The notes under the pieces were generated by a model that was given only the letters and a program-made list of their open reading frames with translations, made no database searches and had not been told where the DNA came from. Position numbers and translations under genes: made by a program. 64,000 bases of DNA from Pelagibacter sp052048135 (GTDB taxonomy: Bacteria; Pseudomonadota; Alphaproteobacteria; Pelagibacterales; Pelagibacteraceae), in the NCBI RefSeq assembly GCF_052048135.1, contig NZ_JBNAIM010000002.1:1-64000 (forward strand), in the 5' to 3' direction. Positions 9,215 through 18,940 of this stretch are shown here, piece after piece (the first letter of the stretch is position 1; the number at the start of each line of letters is the position of its first letter).

Positions 9215-10369
9215 TTATTTTAGTAATCTTTTATACTCTGAATAAGTAGAAAAACACATTTTTTCAACATTAAATTTTTTTTTTACGTTTTTTCTTCCCT
9301 CTGCACCTAATAATTTAATAGATCTTTCATCCATTGTAAGGGCTTTTATAATCATTTGACTAAGTGAGTGTGCATTTCCAGACTCAAACAAAAGTCCAGT
9401 TTTTTCATTTATTATTGTTTCATTTGAGCCTCCAATGTTGCTAGCAATAATGAGTTTTTCCATCGATTGTGCCTCAACTGCAACTCTACCAAAAGCTTCT
9501 GGCTCTATTGATGATGAAACTATAATATCTGAAACTTGATATGCTAAAGCCATGTCTTTACAATGATCTATAAATTTTATTTGGTTTGTAAGGCGATATT
9601 GTTCTGTTAAACGAACTAATTTTTTTTTATATAAACTTCTTCCTTGTTCACTTCCTAATATTACCACATGAAAAGCTTCATATCCCAGCTCAATTTTAAC
9701 TAAATTAATCGCTTCAATAAATAATTCTTGTCCTTTCCAAGAAGTAAGTCTTCCAGGTAATAAAATTATTTTTTTTTCTTTATTTATTTCCCACTCTTGA
9801 AGAAGTTTTGTTTCATCTTCTTCTAATTTTGTTGATGGGTCATAATAATCTACATTTATTCCTCTAAAGATTACGAGAAATTTTTTTTTTGAATTTAAGA
9901 ATTCTGAATAATTATCTTTTATGTGAGAAAAAATAAAATTTGAACCAGCAATAACAAGATCAGATCTGACCATAATGGAATTATAAAATTTTTTTAATTT
10001 TCCACTAAAATTATAAGTGCCATGAAATGTTGTAACAAACTTTCTATTTGTCAGCTTCGTTGCTAACAAACATGACCATGCGGGAGCTCTACTTCTTGCA
10101 TGAACTATTGTAATATTGAAAAATAAAATTATTCCAATCAAGATAAATGCATTTAATAGCATCAATAATGGATTTTTACTATGAACTGGTAACTTGATTA
10201 ATTTTACTTTTTTTTTATCTATAAATTTTGTTAATTCTCCTCCACTTGTTACAATAAAAGATTTGCAATTATTTTCTGGTAAATAATGTGCAATATCATA
10301 ACAACCAGTTTCTGCACCTCCAAAACCTAATTTTGGTATTACTTGTAAAACTTTTATATTAGACGACAT
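9215..10369 (-). CDS. GT4-family glycosyltransferase
   Basis: The 384-residue protein begins MSSNIKVLQVIPKLGFGGAE, a typical GT-B fold N-terminus with the glycine-rich GGAE loop. In the C-terminal half it carries the GT4 donor-binding region with LLPGRLTSWKGQE and the E-x7-E motif in PEAFGRVAVEAQSMEKL. Such enzymes transfer sugars from nucleotide donors to lipid-linked or polysaccharide acceptors at the inner face of the cytoplasmic membrane. It is the first gene of the minus-strand translation cluster and abuts thrS with no gap. A hydrophobic stretch near residues 67-85 may contact the membrane. The acceptor cannot be deduced. A GT17-type gene lies at the other end of the same cluster. Confidence 0.9.
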   Translation of the reverse strand: MSSNIKVLQVIPKLGFGGAETGCYDIAHYLPENNCKSFIVTSGGELTKFIDKKKVKLIKLPVHSKNPLLMLLNAFILIGIILFFNITIVHARSRAPAWSCLLATKLTNRKFVTTFHGTYNFSGKLKKFYNSIMVRSDLVIAGSNFIFSHIKDNYSEFLNSKKKFLVIFRGINVDYYDPSTKLEEDETKLLQEWEINKEKKIILLPGRLTSWKGQELFIEAINLVKIELGYEAFHVVILGSEQGRSLYKKKLVRLTEQYRLTNQIKFIDHCKDMALAYQVSDIIVSSSIEPEAFGRVAVEAQSMEKLIIASNIGGSNETIINEKTGLLFESGNAHSLSQMIIKALTMDERSIKLLGAEGRKNVKKKFNVEKMCFSTYSEYKRLLK

Positions 10370-10411
10370 TAAATATGTTTATATAATAATAGATAGAACT
10401 AATAAACTTTT

Positions 10412-11158
10412 ATGACAAATTTCAAATATTTAAAAATCAACAAAACTAGAAGAATAAGATATTTAAAACACTATCAAAAAGACAAACCTTATATAGTTTT
10501 TCTGCATGGCTTTATGTCTGATTTAGAAGGAAAAAAACCTAAAACTTTTTTAAATTTTGCTAAAAAAAATAAGCTTGGCTATCTTGCTCTTGAATATTCG
10601 GGCCACGGAAAATCTTCTGGAAAATTTACAAATGGTAACATCTCAAAATGGACGAAAGATACAGTTCTAATGATTAGAAAAATTGTTAAAAAAAACAATA
10701 TAATTCTCATTGGATCTAGTATGGGGGCATGGATATCATTGAATCAATTCCGTTTTTTTCAAAAACAAATTACAGGTTTTTTAGGAATAGGTTCAGCGCC
10801 TGAGTTCCTTGAAGGTTTAATGTGGAAAAAATTTACCAAAAAAATGAAATATAAAATTAAAAAGGATGGGATATTAAATTTAAATCATGGAGATTATGAA
10901 TATCCAGTTACTTATCAATTAATAAAAGACGGTCGAAAAAATAAAATACTAAAAAAAAAAATTTTAAAGAACATCAAAATCACAATGGTTCATGGTAGTA
11001 AAGATAATTCGGTTCCTGTAGTTTATTCGAAAAAAGTTTTAAAAATTTTCAAAAATTCTAAAAAAAGATTAGTAATTATTAAAAATGGTGATCATAGTTT
11101 GTCATCTACTAAAAATCTGCAAATTTTAAAAAAAGAGCTAAAATTAATTATTAACTAA
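10412..11158 (+). CDS. Alpha/beta hydrolase (serine hydrolase)
   Basis: The 248-residue protein has an alpha/beta hydrolase fold. It shows the oxyanion-region motif FLHGFMSDLEG (residues 30-40), the nucleophile elbow GSSMG with Ser103, a likely acid in HGSKDNSVP and the catalytic His in NGDHSL near the C-terminus. It resembles the ABHD10/palmitoyl-thioesterase type and YqiA-like esterases, but the substrate is not known. It is strongly lysine-rich even for this genome. It is divergent from the GT4 gene with 42 bp between the start codons and convergent with gltB, whose stop region it overlaps by 8 bp. No signal peptide is visible, so it is probably cytoplasmic. Confidence 0.85.
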   Translation: MTNFKYLKINKTRRIRYLKHYQKDKPYIVFLHGFMSDLEGKKPKTFLNFAKKNKLGYLALEYSGHGKSSGKFTNGNISKWTKDTVLMIRKIVKKNNIILIGSSMGAWISLNQFRFFQKQITGFLGIGSAPEFLEGLMWKKFTKKMKYKIKKDGILNLNHGDYEYPVTYQLIKDGRKNKILKKKILKNIKITMVHGSKDNSVPVVYSKKVLKIFKNSKKRLVIIKNGDHSLSSTKNLQILKKELKLIIN

Positions 11159-14100
11159 CTTCTTTAATTTTTTGTTTTAACGAAAGAGGATTTTGGAGTT
11201 TATCTATCATTTCTTTTGGGCAAACCTGAATAAAATAAATTAGCTCATCACCAAAATTATCTAGTATTTTTTTTGATAAATTCGATCCAGTTTCATTAAA
11301 GTGTTCTAAAATAAGCTTTTTTAGAAATGATGACCAATATTCTGTCTCAACATTTTGCCATATCACTGAGTCTTGATTTACTTTTTTTTCAAATTCTTTT
11401 GACTTATCGTAGATAAAAGCCATACCACCAGTCATGCCGGCTGCAAAATTATCTCCTACATTTCCAAGTATAACTGCAACACCACCTGTCATATATTCAC
11501 AACCATTAGAGTCACATCCCTCTACAACTGTTATCGCTCCAGAATTTCTTACAGCGAATCTGTCGCCTGCTTGACCAGCAGCAAAAAGTTTACCTGATGT
11601 AGCGCCATAAAGTACAGTATTTCCTATGATTGTATTTTCGTTTGATACCAAATTACTTTCATCAGGAAGCTTAATTGAAATAGTTCCTCCTGATAATCCT
11701 TTTCCTACATAATCGTTTGCATCTCCTTTTAAATTTAATTTTAACCCCTTTGAAATAAAAGCGCCAAAGGATTGACCGGCTGACCCATTAAAATTTAAAT
11801 TTAAAAAATTTTCTTTTAATTTTTCATATCCGTATTTTTTATATAAGTGATGTGATATCCTTGTTCCAACTGCTCTATTTGTATTCTTGATTGAAAATTC
11901 TTTATTAATTTTTTCTGATTTATCTAAACATTTTTCTATTTCAGGCCAAATTTCTTGATCTAATGTATCTGGAACCTGATTAATCTCAGATGTTTCACAA
12001 TATCTTTTATTATTTCCTGAGTCAGCCTGAACGAATAATGGATTTAAATCTAAATCATCTAAATTTGGTGAAGCTTTACTTACCTGCATCAATAAATCAG
12101 TTCTACCAATTATTTCATTTAATGTTTTAAAACCAAGTTCAGCTAAAATTTCTCTTACTTCAGTAGCAATAAAGGTAAATAAGTTTACTACTTTATCTGG
12201 TGTGCCAGTAAACTTTTCTCTTAATTTTTCATCTTGCGTACAAACACCTACAGGACAAGTATTCGAATGACACTGTCTTACCATAATGCAGCCCATAGCT
12301 ACCAAGGCTGTAGTTGCTACACCATATTCTTCAGCTCCCATCATTGCAGCTATAACAACATCTCTTCCAGTTTTTATTCCACCATCAGTTCTTAAAGTTA
12401 CTTTGTGCCTTAAATTATTCAATGTAAGAACTTGATTTGCCTCTGTAAGTCCCATTTCCCATGGTATACCTACATATTTAACACTAGTCTGTGGAGTAGC
12501 CCCAGTGCCTCCATTATGTCCTGAAATTAAAATTATATCAGCTTTTGCTTTTGCAACTCCAGCTGCAATTGTTCCAACACCTGAGGATGCAACTAGTTTT
12601 ACTCCTATTCTTGCTTTTGGATTAATTTGTTTTAAATCATAAATTAACTGAGCCAAATCTTCTATTGAATATATGTCATGATGAGGTGGTGGAGAAATCA
12701 ATGTTACTCCTGGAGTTGAATGCCTTAACTTTGCAATTTCATCAGTTACTTTAAAACCTGGTAATTGACCGCCTTCACCTGGTTTAGCACCTTGAGCAAT
12801 TTTAATTTCAATTTCGTTACAATTATTTAAATAGTTTATTGTTACACCAAATCTCGCAGATGCTATTTGTTTTACTCTTGAATTTGCACTATCACCACTA
12901 TCCATAACCTTAAATCTTTTTGCATCCTCTCCACCCTCACCACTACAGGATGCACCTTTAATTCTATTCATTCCAATAGCTAATGTTTCATGAGCTTCTT
13001 TTGACAGTGCTCCATGAGACATGCTTCCACTACCAAATCGCTTTAATATTTTTTCTATTGGCTCAACTTCTGAAATATTGATTGATGGACCTAATTTCTT
13101 TTTTCTAAAATCAATTAAGTCTCTCAAATTAATTGGTGGTAAATTGTAAATTCCATCTGCATATTTTTTATATGCCGAATAAGAATTAGAACCTACTGCG
13201 CTTTGTAAAAGATGAATGAGTCTACCTTGATATTGATGAGTTTCTCCATTTTTTCTATATCTGTATATACCACCTATTGGCAAAACATTGTATGTGCTTT
13301 CAAAAGCTTCTTTGTGAATTTGTCTTATTTTTTTTTCTATACCTGTTAAACCAATCCCTGAAATTTTAGATGTTATACCTGGAAAATAATCATCTACAAT
13401 AGTTCTGCTTAATCCAACAGTCTCAAAATTACATCCTCCTCTATAAGAGCTTAGAACAGATATACCCATTTTTGACATTATTTTTAAAAGACCAGCATTT
13501 ACAGATTTAATATATCTCTCCACACATTCATCAAAACTGTATTGACCAAATAATTTTTTTTTATGTCTTTGATACAAACTATCAAAAGCTAGATATGGGT
13601 TTACAGTTGTTGCTCCTACACCAATTAATGTTGCAAATGAGTGTGTATCTAAAGCTTCACCCGATTGAACATTAATTGAAACATATCCTCTTAATTTTTT
13701 TTCTATCAAAAAAGTATTTATCGCTCCTACACACAGCAACATAGGCATTGGTAATTTTTTTGATGAAAGTTCTTTATCACTAAGAATAATTTGAGTAACC
13801 CCTTGTCTTACAGCAATTTCAGATTCTCTTTGAATTCTTTTGATAGCATCAAATAGATTTTGCTCACTTGAAAAAGTGCAATCAATAGAAAGAGAATTTT
13901 TTCCAAAAAAGTTTATAAATTTGTTAAATTGTGAATTTGATAAAATCGGACTGTTTAAAACATATATATTTTCTTTTGTTAGAGTATCAAAATCTAAAAT
14001 ATTTCCCAAATTTCCAAACCTTGTTTTTAAACTCATAACTTTATTTTCTCTTAAAGAGTCAATTGGAGGATTGGTTACCTGGCTAAAATTTTGTCTAAAA

Positions 14101-15659
14101 AAATGATATAGTGGTCTATATTTATCGGACAAAACAGCTAAAGGAGTATCATCCCCCATGGAGCCTGTTGCCTCTTTTGCATCCTCAGCCATAGGATGTA
14201 AAATTAATTCTAAATCCTCTAAACTAATTCCAAAGGTATGTTGTCTTATTCTTAAATCTTCGCCATCAAAATTATGTTTCTCACTTGAAATTGGTAGCTT
14301 TTCATCCAAATCAATAATTTGAGAATTAAAATGTTTAAATTCTTTTGCTAAATAATCTTTAATTTGATCATTAGTAAAAACTTTTCCCTTCTCAATCCTT
14401 ACTCCAATAATTTCACCTGGACCAAGCCTCCCCTTAGTTAAAATTCTTTTTTCATTTAGTTCTATCATTCCTGTTTCTGATCCAGCAAAAAGAAATTTAT
14501 CTTTTGTTATTGCGTATCTAAGAGGTCTTAAACCATTACGATCATTTGCTGCAATAACCCATTCATTATCAGTTGCTGCAATTGCTGCAGGTCCATCCCA
14601 TGGTTCCATTGTACTGTTTAGAAAATTAAATAATTGTTGATGGCTTTTTGGTAATGTTTTATTTTTTTTTGACCATGCATCAGGCACTAACATTAATTTT
14701 GCTAAAGGTGCAGGTTGACCAGATTTATTTAATAATTCAAAAACATTATCTAGAGCGGCTGAGTCTGAAACTCCTTTTTGTATCACTGGCTTTAAATTTT
14801 CTACATTATCAAAAAGAGGGCTGCTCATTTCTTGTTCATGAACTTTCATCCAATTTTTATTACCTTTATATGTATTTATTTCACCATTATGTGCAACTGC
14901 TCTAAATGGTTGGGCCAAACTCCAACTTGGTGCGGTATTAGTTGAAAATCTCTGATGAAAAATTGCATATCTTGAAATAAATCTTTTATCTTTTAAATCT
15001 AAAAAGAAATCTGAAATTGCTTCAGCCAAAAACATTCCTTTATAAATAATAGATTTAGAACTAATTGAGCAAATATAAAAATTATTTAAAGATAAATTAA
15101 ATGCCTTGTTCTCAATTTTTTTTCTTGTTTCATAAATTTTTCTTTCTAAATCTTTTTCAAGTAAATTATAATCATTTGACTTAAATAATACTTGTATGAT
15201 TTCAGGCATAGTTTGAAATGCTTTTTCCCCTAAAACCTTTGGATTTACTGGAACTTGTCTCCATCCATAAATGCTAAAATTATTTTTTGTTAATTCACTT
15301 TCTACTATTGTTTTACAACTTTCTTGGGAGGCATAATCATTTCTTGGTAAAAAAATCATTCCTACACAAATTTCTGAGTTATCATAGCTGTGTCCAGTAA
15401 CTTCAATTTTTTCTATAAAAAAATCTTTTGGAATCTCAACATGTATTCCAGCTCCATCACCTGTTTTGCCATCGGCATCTACTGCACCACGATGCCAAAC
15501 AGCTTTTAATGCTTCAATACCATACTCAACTACCGCTCTTGATTTCTTGCCCTCAGTCGATGCAATCAATCCAACTCCACAAGCATCATGTTCCATTTCA
15601 CTTGAATAAACATGATTTTTAGAGAGTAATTCTAGATTTTTTTTATAATTATTCATCAT
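11151..15659 (-). CDS. gltB: Glutamate synthase (NADPH/ferredoxin), large subunit
   Basis: The 1502-residue protein has the normal length for the GOGAT alpha subunit. It has a 26-residue propeptide and then the class II amidotransferase nucleophile Cys27 in EHDACGVGLIA. The central domain and the FMN-binding synthase domain follow, with GGEDAKRF and SGHNGGTGATPQTSVK, then the 3Fe-4S cysteine cluster CHSNTCPVGVC near residues 1123-1137. A C-terminal beta-helix GXGXG domain completes the protein. It converts glutamine plus 2-oxoglutarate to two glutamates with electrons delivered through GltD. Its ATG overlaps the gltD stop by 4 bp, so the two subunits are made from one transcript. Everything needed for catalysis looks present. 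Confidence 0.97.
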   Translation of the reverse strand: MMNNYKKNLELLSKNHVYSSEMEHDACGVGLIASTEGKKSRAVVEYGIEALKAVWHRGAVDADGKTGDGAGIHVEIPKDFFIEKIEVTGHSYDNSEICVGMIFLPRNDYASQESCKTIVESELTKNNFSIYGWRQVPVNPKVLGEKAFQTMPEIIQVLFKSNDYNLLEKDLERKIYETRKKIENKAFNLSLNNFYICSISSKSIIYKGMFLAEAISDFFLDLKDKRFISRYAIFHQRFSTNTAPSWSLAQPFRAVAHNGEINTYKGNKNWMKVHEQEMSSPLFDNVENLKPVIQKGVSDSAALDNVFELLNKSGQPAPLAKLMLVPDAWSKKNKTLPKSHQQLFNFLNSTMEPWDGPAAIAATDNEWVIAANDRNGLRPLRYAITKDKFLFAGSETGMIELNEKRILTKGRLGPGEIIGVRIEKGKVFTNDQIKDYLAKEFKHFNSQIIDLDEKLPISSEKHNFDGEDLRIRQHTFGISLEDLELILHPMAEDAKEATGSMGDDTPLAVLSDKYRPLYHFFRQNFSQVTNPPIDSLRENKVMSLKTRFGNLGNILDFDTLTKENIYVLNSPILSNSQFNKFINFFGKNSLSIDCTFSSEQNLFDAIKRIQRESEIAVRQGVTQIILSDKELSSKKLPMPMLLCVGAINTFLIEKKLRGYVSINVQSGEALDTHSFATLIGVGATTVNPYLAFDSLYQRHKKKLFGQYSFDECVERYIKSVNAGLLKIMSKMGISVLSSYRGGCNFETVGLSRTIVDDYFPGITSKISGIGLTGIEKKIRQIHKEAFESTYNVLPIGGIYRYRKNGETHQYQGRLIHLLQSAVGSNSYSAYKKYADGIYNLPPINLRDLIDFRKKKLGPSINISEVEPIEKILKRFGSGSMSHGALSKEAHETLAIGMNRIKGASCSGEGGEDAKRFKVMDSGDSANSRVKQIASARFGVTINYLNNCNEIEIKIAQGAKPGEGGQLPGFKVTDEIAKLRHSTPGVTLISPPPHHDIYSIEDLAQLIYDLKQINPKARIGVKLVASSGVGTIAAGVAKAKADIILISGHNGGTGATPQTSVKYVGIPWEMGLTEANQVLTLNNLRHKVTLRTDGGIKTGRDVVIAAMMGAEEYGVATTALVAMGCIMVRQCHSNTCPVGVCTQDEKLREKFTGTPDKVVNLFTFIATEVREILAELGFKTLNEIIGRTDLLMQVSKASPNLDDLDLNPLFVQADSGNNKRYCETSEINQVPDTLDQEIWPEIEKCLDKSEKINKEFSIKNTNRAVGTRISHHLYKKYGYEKLKENFLNLNFNGSAGQSFGAFISKGLKLNLKGDANDYVGKGLSGGTISIKLPDESNLVSNENTIIGNTVLYGATSGKLFAAGQAGDRFAVRNSGAITVVEGCDSNGCEYMTGGVAVILGNVGDNFAAGMTGGMAFIYDKSKEFEKKVNQDSVIWQNVETEYWSSFLKKLILEHFNETGSNLSKKILDNFGDELIYFIQVCPKEMIDKLQNPLSLKQKIKEVS

Positions 15660-17095
15660 GCAACTTTTGATTTTTTTAAATAAATATTTTCAAGGTATTT
15701 TTTTATTGATGAGGCAGCATCTCTACCATCTTTAATAGCCCACACTACCAAAGAAGCTCCTCTAACTATATCTCCTGCAGCAAAAACGCCTTTTAAATTT
15801 GTTTCCATAGTATCAAAATCTGTTTTAAGTGTTCCCCATTTAGTAACTTGCAATTCTTGTGCATCAAATAATAATGGTAAGTTTTCAGGGTCAAATCCAA
15901 GTGCTTTAATAACCATATCTGCTTTTATTTCAAATTCAGAACCCTCTTTAATTTCTGGCCTTCTTCTACCTGACTCGTCTGGTTCCCCTAATTTAATTTG
16001 ATCGACTAATAAATGCTCAATTTTATTTTTGCCCTTAAATTCTTTTGGACTAGACAACCAAACAAATTCCACCCCTTCCTCTTCAGCATTTAAAACTTCT
16101 CTTGCTGAGCCAGGCATATTTTCTTTATCTCTCCTATAAAGACATTTAACTGATTTTGCCTTTTGTCTAACAGAGGTTCTTACACAATCCATTGCAGTAT
16201 CTCCTCCGCCTATAACCACCACATTTTTACCTTCTGCATTTAATGTTCCTTTGTCAAATAAATCAACTTTATCTCCTAATCCTTTTTTATTTGAAGCTGT
16301 CAAAAATTCCATAGCAGGAAAAATATTCTCCAAATCATTTCCAGGCAGTTCTACTTCTCTTGGCTTATAAACTCCTGTAGCTATTAATATTGCATCATGT
16401 TTTCTTCTGAGTTGTTCTAAAGTTTCATCTTTACCAACTTCAAAATTTAAAACAAATTCAATTCCACCTTCTTTTAGTAATTGTGTTCTTCTTTCAACAA
16501 CATGTTTTTCTAATTTAAAATTTGGAATACCATAAATTAATAATCCACCTGCACGATCATACCGATCATATACTGTAATTTTGTAACCATTTTTTCTAAG
16601 CTCTTCAGCAGCTGCTAAACCCGCAGGACCAGCTCCTATAATCCCAACACTTTGACTCTTTTCATTTTTTATTGATATCGGCTTAACCCATCCCTGTTCC
16701 CAGGCAGTATCAGTAATATATTTTTCTACTGAACCAATTGTAACTGTTCCATGACCTGATTGTTCTATTACACAATTTCCTTCACATAATCTGTCTTGAG
16801 GGCATATTCTTCCACATACCTCTGGCATATTATTCGTACTTTGAGATAATTCGTAAGCTTCTTTTATTCTCCCTTCAGCAGTTAATTTTAACCAATCGGG
16901 TATGTTATTACTTAAAGGACAATGAACTTGGCAAAAAGGGACTCCACATTGAGAGCATCTACTTGATTGTTCCTGAGCTTTTTGAGTGATAAATTCATCG
17001 TAAATCTCTTTAAAATCATCTTTTCTTTTATCAACTTTTCTTTTAGGTGGAGTTTGTTGACCTATTTTAACAAATTTTAACATTTTATCAGACAT
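15656..17095 (-). CDS. gltD: Glutamate synthase small subunit
   Basis: The 479-residue flavoprotein has N-terminal cysteine clusters CSQCGVPFCQVHCPL and CGRICPQDRLCEGNC, which ligate two 4Fe-4S centres. A FAD-binding GIIGAGPAGLAAAEEL motif follows near residue 150, and a second dinucleotide motif VVIGGGDTAMDCVR for NADPH near residue 295. It passes electrons from NADPH to GltB for ammonia assimilation, a central nitrogen route. It is the first gene of the gltD-gltB pair, an order that differs from gltB-gltD in E. coli. A perfect TATAAT lies just upstream. Confidence 0.96.
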   Translation of the reverse strand: MSDKMLKFVKIGQQTPPKRKVDKRKDDFKEIYDEFITQKAQEQSSRCSQCGVPFCQVHCPLSNNIPDWLKLTAEGRIKEAYELSQSTNNMPEVCGRICPQDRLCEGNCVIEQSGHGTVTIGSVEKYITDTAWEQGWVKPISIKNEKSQSVGIIGAGPAGLAAAEELRKNGYKITVYDRYDRAGGLLIYGIPNFKLEKHVVERRTQLLKEGGIEFVLNFEVGKDETLEQLRRKHDAILIATGVYKPREVELPGNDLENIFPAMEFLTASNKKGLGDKVDLFDKGTLNAEGKNVVVIGGGDTAMDCVRTSVRQKAKSVKCLYRRDKENMPGSAREVLNAEEEGVEFVWLSSPKEFKGKNKIEHLLVDQIKLGEPDESGRRRPEIKEGSEFEIKADMVIKALGFDPENLPLLFDAQELQVTKWGTLKTDFDTMETNLKGVFAAGDIVRGASLVVWAIKDGRDAASSIKKYLENIYLKKSKVA

Positions 17096-17116
17096 ATTAT
17101 TTTTTTATTTTGGCAA

Positions 17117-17122
17117 ATTATA
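17117..17122 (-). promoter_or_regulatory. Probable -10 element of gltD-gltB promoter
   Basis: On the minus strand the 182 bp between gltD and uppP contains a perfect TATAAT 21 bp before the gltD ATG, giving a start point near 17110 and a very short leader. No good TTGACA-like -35 is found at 16-18 bp spacing, so activator help is possible. No NtrC-type site was recognised by eye. The rest of this intergenic stretch is plain AT-rich sequence. Confidence 0.4.
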
Positions 17123-17277
17123 CATTGTTTTACCTAGTAAAAGAATTATTTATGTCAGTATTTATGACCTAATTTTTACTAAATTTACTGTATATCCATG
17201 TTAATTTAAAATTTGCATAGCTAATATGATTAAATCGAATTGTTTAAAATCAATATTTTTTGGGTTACGACATCAAT

Positions 17278-18045
17278 ATGATTCAGGATTTTATAGAAAT
17301 TATCATTTTATCAGCGGTACAAGGAATATCTGAATTTTTGCCAATAAGTTCTTCGGCTCATTTGATTATAGTGTCTAACCTATATGATCTTAAAGCAAGC
17401 TCTTTGTTAATTGATATTAGTTTACATTTAGGTTCTTTGTTAGCAATAATTTTTTTTTTTAAAAAAGATTTATTTGATCTTAAACATAATCAAAAATTAT
17501 TAAAATTAATTATAATAGGTTCAATACCACTCATTATTTTTGGGTATATATTTCATTCAACAGAATTAATACATCTTTTAAGAAATGTTAAAGTTATAGC
17601 GTGGACAACATTATTTTTTGGAGTCATTTTATATTTCGCCGATCAAAGAAAAATTGATCAAAATATTTCTACAAATTTAAATATCAGGTCAATTATATTC
17701 ATTGGACTATTTCAAATACTTGCATTGATACCTGGGGTAAGTAGGGCTGGAATAACTATGACAGCTGCAAGATTTTTGAATTTCAACAGAGTTGACTCAG
17801 GTAAGATTTCTTTTTTGCTTTCAATTCCTGCTTTAGCAGGAGCAAGTTTTCTTGGTTTAAAAGATATATCAAGTGAAACTATAGAAATGAATCTATTAGT
17901 TATTATTGCAATAATTCTATCTTTTTTATTTTCTTATTTAACTGTAAAATTTTTTCTTAATTATTTAAATAAATTTTCTTTAAATATTTTTGTAATTTAC
18001 AGAATAATAATTGCTCTAGTTTTGTTATCGATAATATATTTTTAA
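17278..18045 (+). CDS. uppP: Undecaprenyl-diphosphate phosphatase
   Basis: The 255-residue integral membrane protein begins MIQDFIEIIILSAVQGISEF and has the UppP signatures QGISEFLPISSSAHL at the N-terminus and PGVSRAGITMTAARFLNF in the middle; both carry the conserved Glu, Ser and Arg active-site residues. It dephosphorylates undecaprenyl diphosphate, recycling the lipid carrier for peptidoglycan and polysaccharide synthesis. The longer frame begins at a TTG at 17260, but the ATG at 17278 matches the family start and is chosen. About eight hydrophobic segments are visible. It ends tail-to-tail with the EamA gene; the two stop codons share the palindrome TTAA. Confidence 0.93.
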   Translation: MIQDFIEIIILSAVQGISEFLPISSSAHLIIVSNLYDLKASSLLIDISLHLGSLLAIIFFFKKDLFDLKHNQKLLKLIIIGSIPLIIFGYIFHSTELIHLLRNVKVIAWTTLFFGVILYFADQRKIDQNISTNLNIRSIIFIGLFQILALIPGVSRAGITMTAARFLNFNRVDSGKISFLLSIPALAGASFLGLKDISSETIEMNLLVIIAIILSFLFSYLTVKFFLNYLNKFSLNIFVIYRIIIALVLLSIIYF

Positions 18046-18932
18046 ACACTTCTCTTCATTAAAGGTAGAAGTTGAGATAACAAGACTCCACATAAAATAA
18101 AAAAACAACCTAATAAATTATTTATTCCTAAAATTTGATTTAATAAAAACCATGCTGCTATAGTTGCAAAAACACCCTCTAAAGAAAAAATTATTGCTGC
18201 AGGAGCAGGTGTAATATTTTTTTGTGCATAAATTTGTAAAACAAAAGCAAATCCTCCAGATAAAATTCCCGCATATAAGATGGAGTCTATTTCATTTAGA
18301 ATATTTTCAAATATAAATTCTTCATAAATTAATCCGATGACAAAAGAAAAAAGTGCAACCAATAAAGTTTGAATAGCCCCTAAGGTTAATGGTAAATTAT
18401 ATTTTGTAACTATAATTCCAGTAAAAATAATATGTGTACTCCAAAACAAAGCTCCTAGTATAACAAGAGTATCTCCAAGTCTTACTGTTGCATCATGGAA
18501 ATTTGTAAGTAGATAACCACCAATTAAACATAAAACTACAGAAGGCCACACACTCCAATGTATTGATTTTCTTCTAAATAGAAAAATTATTATTGGTACC
18601 ATAGGGACATAAAAAATAGTGAAAAATGCTGCGTTAGCTACATCTGTATACAAAAGAGCAACTTGTTGTAATGCTGAACCTAAAAAAAGTGATAATCCAA
18701 TTAAAAAAGAGAGTGTAACAAATGTTTTAAAATCTAATTTAAACTCAGATTTAAATTTTTTTACCTCAAATAAAAATGCGAGAGGAACAATTGCTAAAAA
18801 CCCTACAAAAAATCTTACGGCGTTGAAAGTGAAAGGACCTATATTGTCCATACCTGTATCCTGGGCAATAAAAGTGGTTCCCCAAATAAATGTACATAAT
18901 AATGCACTAAATAATGAGACTGTTTTTGACAT
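18042..18932 (-). CDS. EamA/DMT-superfamily permease
   Basis: The 296-residue protein has about ten hydrophobic segments arranged as two EamA repeats, with the typical N-terminal FIWGTTFIAQDTGMDNIGPF motif and the second-repeat segment APAAIIFSLEGVFATIAAW. EamA permeases export or import small metabolites, often amino acids, drugs or purines, across the inner membrane. The substrate is not predictable here. It starts 8 bp after the aceF stop on the same strand, so it may be read through from the pyruvate dehydrogenase genes. Its stop codon overlaps that of uppP. Confidence 0.88.
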   Translation of the reverse strand: MSKTVSLFSALLCTFIWGTTFIAQDTGMDNIGPFTFNAVRFFVGFLAIVPLAFLFEVKKFKSEFKLDFKTFVTLSFLIGLSLFLGSALQQVALLYTDVANAAFFTIFYVPMVPIIIFLFRRKSIHWSVWPSVVLCLIGGYLLTNFHDATVRLGDTLVILGALFWSTHIIFTGIIVTKYNLPLTLGAIQTLLVALFSFVIGLIYEEFIFENILNEIDSILYAGILSGGFAFVLQIYAQKNITPAPAAIIFSLEGVFATIAAWFLLNQILGINNLLGCFFILCGVLLSQLLPLMKRSV

Positions 18933-18940
18933 AATCTATT

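Noticed and set aside
13840..14106. Open frames opposite gltB (also 14648-14905, 15428-15622)
   Set aside because: They lie fully inside a well-supported gene on the other strand and show no family features or ribosome site.
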